Assembly (NCBI GenBank): GCA_009995045.1
Contig: JAACQG010000019.1
Coordinates: 1 to 37,990 of the forward strand
Length of the DNA: 37,990 nucleotides
Direction: 5' to 3'
Source: Alphaproteobacteria bacterium
GTDB lineage: Bacteria > Pseudomonadota > Alphaproteobacteria > Micavibrionales > Micavibrionaceae
Made by a program: the position numbers and the translations under genes
Notes under the pieces: generated by a model
Told to the model about the DNA's origin: nothing
Seen by the model: the letters and a program-made list of their open reading frames with translations, nothing else
The model's database searches: none
Part shown: one piece after another, positions 33,593 to 37,990 of the stretch
How positions within the stretch are numbered: position 1 is the stretch's first letter
How the letters are laid out: each line of letters starts with the position of its first letter

Positions 33593-35125
33593 ATGAACCT
33601 CATCCTTATTTTAGGCGACCAACTCAGCCATAACATTTCCAGCCTCGACAATATCGACGTCGAGAATGATGTTATTTTGATGTGCGAAGTCTGGGATGAG
33701 GCCACATATGTTAAACATCACAAAAAGAAAATCGCCTTTATCTTCTCCGCTATGCGCCACTTCGCAAAGGAGCTGGAGGAAAAAGGATATAGCGTCCATT
33801 ACACGCAATTAGACGATCCTGATAATGCAGGTTCGTTCCTTGGTGAGGTTAAGCGTGCCATTAAAACGCATAAACCATCCAACATCATCGTGACCGAACC
33901 ATCCGAGTATCGTGTTCTTGATGATATGCGCCAATGGGAAGACGATCTTGGCATTACCACCGAAATCCGCCCCGATCAGCGTTTCCTTGCGACGCATCAG
34001 GATTTTACGGAATGGGCAAAGGATCGCAAACAATTGCGCATGGAATATTTCTACCGCGAAATGCGCAAAAAATACAAAATCCTCGTCGATGAGGACGGCA
34101 AGCCCGAAGGCGGCGAATGGAATTACGACAGCGAAAACCGTAAACCGCCGAAAGATGGTCTCGATGTACCAAACACATACACCGCACAAACCGACGATAT
34201 AACGGACGAAGTGATAAAACTGGTCGCAGAAAAATTCCCCGATCATTTCGGCGATTTGCACCCCTTTTATTTCGCCGTGACACGTGACCAAGCGCTGTAC
34301 GCCCTCAACAAGTTTATTGATGAACGTCTTAAAAACTTTGGTGATTATCAAGATGCAATGGTTCAGGGCGAGCCATGGATGTATCACAGCCATATCAGCT
34401 TTTATATTAATATCGGCCTTCTCACCCCCCTCGAATGCTGCGAACGTGCGGAGGCCGCATATGCCGATGGCACTGCGCCCCTCAACGCGGTTGAGGGGTT
34501 TATTCGTCAAATCTTAGGATGGCGGGAATATGTACGCGGCATCTACTGGCTTAAAATGCCCGAATACGAAAACCTTAATCATCTCGGCGCTGATCGCGCG
34601 CTTCCCCATTTTTTCTGGGATGCAAACACCAAGATGAATTGTATGCGCCAATGTATCACCGAGACAAAAGAAAACGCGTACGCCCACCATATCCAACGTC
34701 TTATGATCCTCGGCAATTTTGCCCTCATTGCCGGCCTTAATCCCGATGAGGTCAATGAATGGTATATGATCGTTTATGCTGATGCTTATCAATGGGTGGA
34801 ACTGCCCAATGTAACGGGCATGATCCTATTCGCCGATGGCGGATTGCTTGCCTCAAAACCCTATGCAGCCAGCGGATCATACATCAATAAAATGTCCGAT
34901 TACTGCAAAAATTGCAGCTACGCCGTCACAAAGAAAAACGGCAAAGATGCATGCCCGTTTAATTATCTCTACTGGGATTTCATGCAACGCAACCAAGATA
35001 AACTTGAAGGCAATCCACGCTTAGGCTTTAGCTATAATACACTTTCCAAAATGTCGAATGAAAAAATCAAAGCCATTAAAGATGACAGCCAAAGATTTTT
35101 CAAAGAGATCAGCGATGGATCATAA
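33593..35125 (+). CDS. FeS-type bacterial cryptochrome/(6-4) photolyase (PhrB/CryPro family)
   Basis: This 510-residue flavoprotein is of the FeS-BCP class (PhrB of Agrobacterium, CryB of Rhodobacter), which repairs (6-4) photoproducts with blue light or acts as photoreceptor. It begins [17 protein letters not shown]. Four cysteines expected to hold a [4Fe-4S] cluster are Cys350 (MNCMRQC), Cys438 and Cys441 (YCKNCSY) and Cys454 ([11 protein letters not shown]). From memory these are exactly the PhrB numbers. [14 protein letters not shown] and [18 protein letters not shown] line the flavin pocket. It is followed 2 bases later by DUF2256, which is often beside this class. Confidence 0.95.
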   Translation: MNLILILGDQLSHNISSLDNIDVENDVILMCEVWDEATYVKHHKKKIAFIFSAMRHFAKELEEKGYSVHYTQLDDPDNAGSFLGEVKRAIKTHKPSNIIVTEPSEYRVLDDMRQWEDDLGITTEIRPDQRFLATHQDFTEWAKDRKQLRMEYFYREMRKKYKILVDEDGKPEGGEWNYDSENRKPPKDGLDVPNTYTAQTDDITDEVIKLVAEKFPDHFGDLHPFYFAVTRDQALYALNKFIDERLKNFGDYQDAMVQGEPWMYHSHISFYINIGLLTPLECCERAEAAYADGTAPLNAVEGFIRQILGWREYVRGIYWLKMPEYENLNHLGADRALPHFFWDANTKMNCMRQCITETKENAYAHHIQRLMILGNFALIAGLNPDEVNEWYMIVYADAYQWVELPNVTGMILFADGGLLASKPYAASGSYINKMSDYCKNCSYAVTKKNGKDACPFNYLYWDFMQRNQDKLEGNPRLGFSYNTLSKMSNEKIKAIKDDSQRFFKEISDGS

Positions 35126-35127
35126 AA

Positions 35128-35274
35128 ATGGCGCATAAAAAAGACAACCTGCCCGAAAAAATCTGCCCCATTTGCAACCGCCCATTTACATGGCGCAAAA
35201 AATGGGAGAAGAATTGGGATGCGGTTAAATATTGTTCAAAAAGATGTGCAAACGAAAAAAGCCCCAAAGAATAA
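35128..35274 (+). CDS. DUF2256 zinc-ribbon-like small protein
   Basis: A 48-residue protein starting 2 bases after the photolyase stop. It contains [19 protein letters not shown] followed by VKYCSKRC, so CPxC and CSxxC can bind one zinc. This is the DUF2256 pattern (CxxCxRPFxWRKKWxxxWxxVxYCSxRC). DUF2256 genes are often next to cryptochrome/photolyase genes, and its position here suggests co-translation with the enzyme. The role of the protein is not known. Confidence 0.92.
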   Translation: MAHKKDNLPEKICPICNRPFTWRKKWEKNWDAVKYCSKRCANEKSPKE

Positions 35275-35300
35275 ATCAAAGACAATAAGCGAGAGATAAA

Positions 35301-35873
35301 ATGAAAATCCTAACCACCATCATAGCAACATTCACTCTTCTATCATTGCCCTATGTCGCGCATGCGAAATTAATGCAAACACATTTAAACGCACATCAAT
35401 TCACGTTTGAAACCATTGATGGCGATGCTTTGCCCCTCGCTGATTATCAGGGCAAAGTTCTTTTGATCGTCAACACCGCATCACAATGCGGCTTCACAAA
35501 ACAATACGCAGACCTTCAAATCCTGCACGACACATATAAAGACAAAGGCTTTAGCGTGATTGGCGTTCCATGTAATGATTTCGGCGGGCAAGAACCAGGC
35601 GATGAGCAAAAAATCAAAGAATTCGTCACCGAAAAATTTGGCATCACATTCCCCATGACCAAAAAATACAGCGTTAAAGGCGAAAACAGCCATCCATTTT
35701 TCGAATGGGCAAAAAATGAACGTAAAGACGGTACGCTCTTTTCAAACCCAAGCTGGAATTTCCACAAATACTTGATTGATCAAAACGGCGACCTCGTCAA
35801 AAGTTTTAGTTCATCAACAAATCCGAATGATCAAAAAATCCGCAGCGAAATTGACGCGCTTCTAAAAGATTAA
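35301..35873 (+). CDS. Glutathione peroxidase (cysteine type), exported
   Basis: A 190-residue peroxidase that reduces hydrogen and lipid peroxides with thiols. An N-terminal signal peptide ([22 protein letters not shown]) suggests periplasmic location. The catalytic Cys63 lies in [18 protein letters not shown] (no selenocysteine). Cys91 in [13 protein letters not shown] and Gln97 follow, and the active-site Trp is in [12 protein letters not shown]. Cys91 may be a resolving Cys for a thioredoxin-dependent mechanism. It follows DUF2256 by 26 bases, likely an operon with the photolyase, and shares its TTAA stop with hisB. Confidence 0.94.
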   Translation: MKILTTIIATFTLLSLPYVAHAKLMQTHLNAHQFTFETIDGDALPLADYQGKVLLIVNTASQCGFTKQYADLQILHDTYKDKGFSVIGVPCNDFGGQEPGDEQKIKEFVTEKFGITFPMTKKYSVKGENSHPFFEWAKNERKDGTLFSNPSWNFHKYLIDQNGDLVKSFSSSTNPNDQKIRSEIDALLKD

Positions 35874-36475
35874 AGCGCGCCTTTGGTGGTAGGAAGCTGA
35901 TCCGCTGCGCGCGCATCGTTCTCAACCGCCATCCGCAATGCTTTCGCGCATGCCTTAAAGATGCTTTCAATAATGTGGTGATTATTCACACCATATTCGT
36001 TTTTCACATGCAACGTAATCCCCGCCGCCTGCGCAAACGCATTGAAAAATTCTTGGAACAATTCCGTATCCATCTCACCAAGCTTTTGAACACTAAATTC
36101 CGCCTGCCAAATCAAATAGGGACGATTAGATAGATCAAGCGCAACGCGGCTCAAAACCTCGTCCATCACCAATGTGAAATGCCCATAACGACGAATGCCA
36201 CGCTTGTCACCAACCGCTTCCTTCACCGCTTGGCCCAACGTAATCCCAACATCTTCCGCCGTGTGGTGCCCGTCAATGTGCAAATCGCCATCCGCTTTAA
36301 TCGTAATATCAATCAATGAATGCTTCGAAAGCTGCTCAAGCATGTGATCGAAAAATCCAATCCCTGTCGCGATATCACTCTCGCCCGTGCCATCCAGATT
36401 CACAGAAACCGAAACAGATGTCTCTTTGGTCTTGCGGCTGATCGTCGCCGTTCTGTTATTTTTTTCGCTCGCCAT
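35870..36475 (-). CDS. hisB: Imidazoleglycerol-phosphate dehydratase HisB
   Basis: HisB (201 residues, monofunctional) dehydrates imidazole glycerol phosphate to imidazole acetol phosphate with manganese. Seen: [42 protein letters not shown] and RFGH-type RRYGHF with [20 protein letters not shown]. Later [15 protein letters not shown] and [22 protein letters not shown] appear. The paired HHTAED and NNHHIIE motifs are metal ligands. It lies 5 kb from the rest of the his genes on the same strand, past gpx. Confidence 0.96.
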   Translation of the reverse strand: MASEKNNRTATISRKTKETSVSVSVNLDGTGESDIATGIGFFDHMLEQLSKHSLIDITIKADGDLHIDGHHTAEDVGITLGQAVKEAVGDKRGIRRYGHFTLVMDEVLSRVALDLSNRPYLIWQAEFSVQKLGEMDTELFQEFFNAFAQAAGITLHVKNEYGVNNHHIIESIFKACAKALRMAVENDARAADQLPTTKGAL

Positions 36476-36524
36476 TATCTTAACGCTTTCATTTATTTAT
36501 AAATTTGGTCATTCTTATGTCAGA

Positions 36525-37961
36525 ATGAAACTAAAATCTACACTATTTCGAACGCTTTTGCCATGCTTGCTTGCCGTGATGGTCACGGGATGCGCCGAAT
36601 TGGTTGTCAAACAAGTCGATTACGCACCAACCCTCGAAATCCCCCCACACGCCAGTCCAACCCCGATTGAATTTAAAAATTTCCGCGTCCTTCTTCCGCC
36701 CGGCACAGAAATCGGTTTCGAAAGCGGCGCTGGTCCAATGCTTTTGGGCGAATTCTGCTCATGGAACAATTACCCCGTCAGCCGCCGCGTTCTCAGCCGT
36801 AAATTCGAAAAACAATATCTCGACCTCGCCTTCGAAAACGCCCTCGAATCCCAAGGCTATGACGTGACCAATGATGTCGACCTTGAATTCCGCGCCGATG
36901 ATGCCGCCCAGCGCGCCGAATATTTCATCTCCGCCAAAGTCATTGATGTCGACCTCGATCTCTGCCGCCGCGGACGCATCACCAGCGCCAATATCTTCAA
37001 CTCCGCACCACGTGCCAAAGGCAAGCTTTACGCGAAGATTGAATGGAGCGTATATGACGCCCTTCGCCGCACAACCATCTACAAAACCACCACCGAAGGC
37101 TACACCCGCCGCGATTACCCAAACACCGAAGCCCTTGAGCTGCTCTTCATGGACGCCTTTGAAATGGCCGCACATAACCTCGGCGCGGATCAGGGATTTT
37201 ACGATCTCCTCGTCCATGGCGAAAAACCCGAAACCATCTCAAACCGCCTATACAATCAAAAAATCGACGACGATTACCCCCGCAATTTTAACCCCGAAGA
37301 AGAGGTTGCAATCTCCGCGCCGCCGCTATCAAAAGCCCCATTTTCAGCCATCGCCCATGACGCCAGAAAAGTTGCCGTCCTCGTCCAAAAAAGCGGACAT
37401 GGATCCGGCTTTTTCATCACAAAACAAGGACACATCCTCACCAATTACCACGTCGTCGGCGACGCCCGCCGCATGCGCATCGTCACGGGATTTCGCAAAA
37501 CCGGAATCACCGCCGAAGTCCTGCGCGTTGACCGCGCCCGCGATGTCGCCCTTCTCAAGCTTGAGGAAATCCCCGACTGGCTGAACATAGACGACATCAT
37601 GATCCGCCCCGTGCGCACAGATTGGCCCCGCGTCGGCGAAGATGTCTACGCAATCGGCGTCCCAAAAGACTGGAAAACCTTCCGCAACACCGTCACCAAA
37701 GGCATCGTCAGCGGTCACCGCCGATATAAACGCGTCGGCGCAATCCGCAGCAATTTCATTCAGGCCGACGTCGAAATCCACCCCGGCTCCTCCGGCGGCC
37801 CAATGCTGGACCAATACGGCAACCTCGTCGGGATCGCTGTCGAAGGCTACACCGCCGGCAGCGACAACGACCACAGCCCCGTCGGCATCGGCCTCAACCT
37901 CTTCATCCCCATCCAAGAAGCCTTGGATACCCTCAACATCTCATATGACGGACAGGAATAA
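36525..37961 (+). CDS. Lipoprotein with trypsin-like serine protease domain
   Basis: A 478-residue protein whose start at 36525 gives signal peptide MKLKSTLFRTLLPCLLAVMVTGC; the lipobox MVTGC makes it a likely lipoprotein. Residues about 25-240 form a domain I do not know, with AELVVKQVDYAPTLEIPP and GEFCSWNNYPVSRRVLS. A trypsin-like (S1C) domain occupies about 290-470, with the triad His309 (TNYHVV), Asp340 (RARDVALLKL) and Ser423 (HPGSSGGPML). KNTVTKGIVSG-like RNTVTKGIVSGHRRY is also typical of HtrA-type proteases. No PDZ domain follows. It diverges from hisB across 50 bases. A frame running to 36387 overlaps hisB and is not used. Confidence 0.88.
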   Translation: MKLKSTLFRTLLPCLLAVMVTGCAELVVKQVDYAPTLEIPPHASPTPIEFKNFRVLLPPGTEIGFESGAGPMLLGEFCSWNNYPVSRRVLSRKFEKQYLDLAFENALESQGYDVTNDVDLEFRADDAAQRAEYFISAKVIDVDLDLCRRGRITSANIFNSAPRAKGKLYAKIEWSVYDALRRTTIYKTTTEGYTRRDYPNTEALELLFMDAFEMAAHNLGADQGFYDLLVHGEKPETISNRLYNQKIDDDYPRNFNPEEEVAISAPPLSKAPFSAIAHDARKVAVLVQKSGHGSGFFITKQGHILTNYHVVGDARRMRIVTGFRKTGITAEVLRVDRARDVALLKLEEIPDWLNIDDIMIRPVRTDWPRVGEDVYAIGVPKDWKTFRNTVTKGIVSGHRRYKRVGAIRSNFIQADVEIHPGSSGGPMLDQYGNLVGIAVEGYTAGSDNDHSPVGIGLNLFIPIQEALDTLNISYDGQE

Positions 37962-37967
37962 ACACAC

Positions 37968-37990
37968 ATGGAACTCATCATCGCCGCAGC
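37968..37990 (+). CDS. Start of an unidentified gene (partial, runs off right edge)
   Basis: An ATG at 37968 lies 7 bases after the protease stop, with AGGA about 10 bases before it. Only MELIIAA is visible, too little for identification. The spacing suggests it is co-transcribed with the protease gene. Confidence 0.5.

Noticed and set aside
33809-34510. A 233-codon open frame on the minus strand
   Set aside because: It lies wholly antisense to the photolyase gene, whose motifs are complete; it has no family match or ribosome site.
35301-35873. Selenocysteine in glutathione peroxidase
   Set aside because: The catalytic codon for residue 63 is a Cys codon, not an in-frame TGA.
37344-37916. 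A 190-codon minus-strand frame rich in Asp, Ala and Val
   Set aside because: It is the antisense of the protease domain; its composition is that of a shadow frame in a GC-rich gene.
1-37990. CRISPR array
   Set aside because: No regularly spaced direct repeats with unique spacers were seen; the only repeat cluster, at 8275-8413, has tandem 11-mers and a palindrome.

Overview
The window looks like part of an alphaproteobacterial chromosome. The signs are the dispersed hisB/hisHAFE/hisD genes, a surA-ksgA cluster, a ComM-type ATPase, panD, GreB, a DUF1223 protein, an FeS-type bacterial photolyase followed by DUF2256, and a DUF2924/serine-recombinase element. By eye the right-hand two thirds is of moderate G+C, while roughly the first 8.4 kb is clearly AT-richer and accessory in character. 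I cannot fix the genus from sequence alone.

Layout. (1) 1-1978, minus strand: a truncated galactosyltransferase-family-7-like gene, then one long ORF joining the N-terminal half of an O-antigen ligase/polymerase-like membrane protein to a phage-type deoxynucleoside monophosphate kinase and a HAD phosphatase. The join at about 1492 is abrupt and is either a real recombination scar or an assembly chimera. (2) 2083-3938: the end of a surface-polysaccharide locus (WecG/TagA/CpsF transferase and a GT4 transferase). (3) 4161-8234: a compact mobile element with DUF2924, a large serine recombinase, an orphan ParB-N6/N4 DNA methyltransferase fusion and DUF5681. On its right are TTCCCTG repeats with a perfect 23-bp palindrome, then a tRNA-Ser(GGA) gene. 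(4) 8702-13365: a small membrane protein, an alpha/beta hydrolase, two LPS-type glycosyltransferases (GT4, GT9), an ArsR-family regulator and gmk. (5) 13268-16798, minus strand: NDUFA9-like reductase, surA, ksgA and an unknown gene. (6) 16909-25291: DUF1223, a UvrD/PcrA helicase, a GGDEF protein, a LOG hydrolase, an Ala-rich orphan, comM and an acidic orphan. (7) 25288-36475: HIT, panD and histidine biosynthesis (hisE, hisF, hisA, hisH, hisD, hisB) interleaved with MAPEG, DUF305, GNAT, an OB-fold-like periplasmic protein, greB, a SOUL lipoprotein, an FeS photolyase/cryptochrome with DUF2256, and glutathione peroxidase. (8) 36525-37961: a lipoprotein with a trypsin-like protease domain, then the first codons of another gene.

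Functional threads are envelope glycan synthesis, outer-membrane biogenesis (SurA), histidine synthesis (six enzymes here; hisG, hisC and hisI are not in the window) and light/oxidative-stress defence. The most striking structural pattern is in the convergent genes: seven of the nine convergent CDS pairs share a 4-base palindromic stop (TTAA six times, CTAG once), so each pair overlaps by exactly four bases and leaves no room for a terminator. The best candidates for something under-described are that pattern, the minimal recombinase/ParB-methyltransferase/DUF5681 element with its palindromic repeat cluster, and the chimeric ORF at the left edge.
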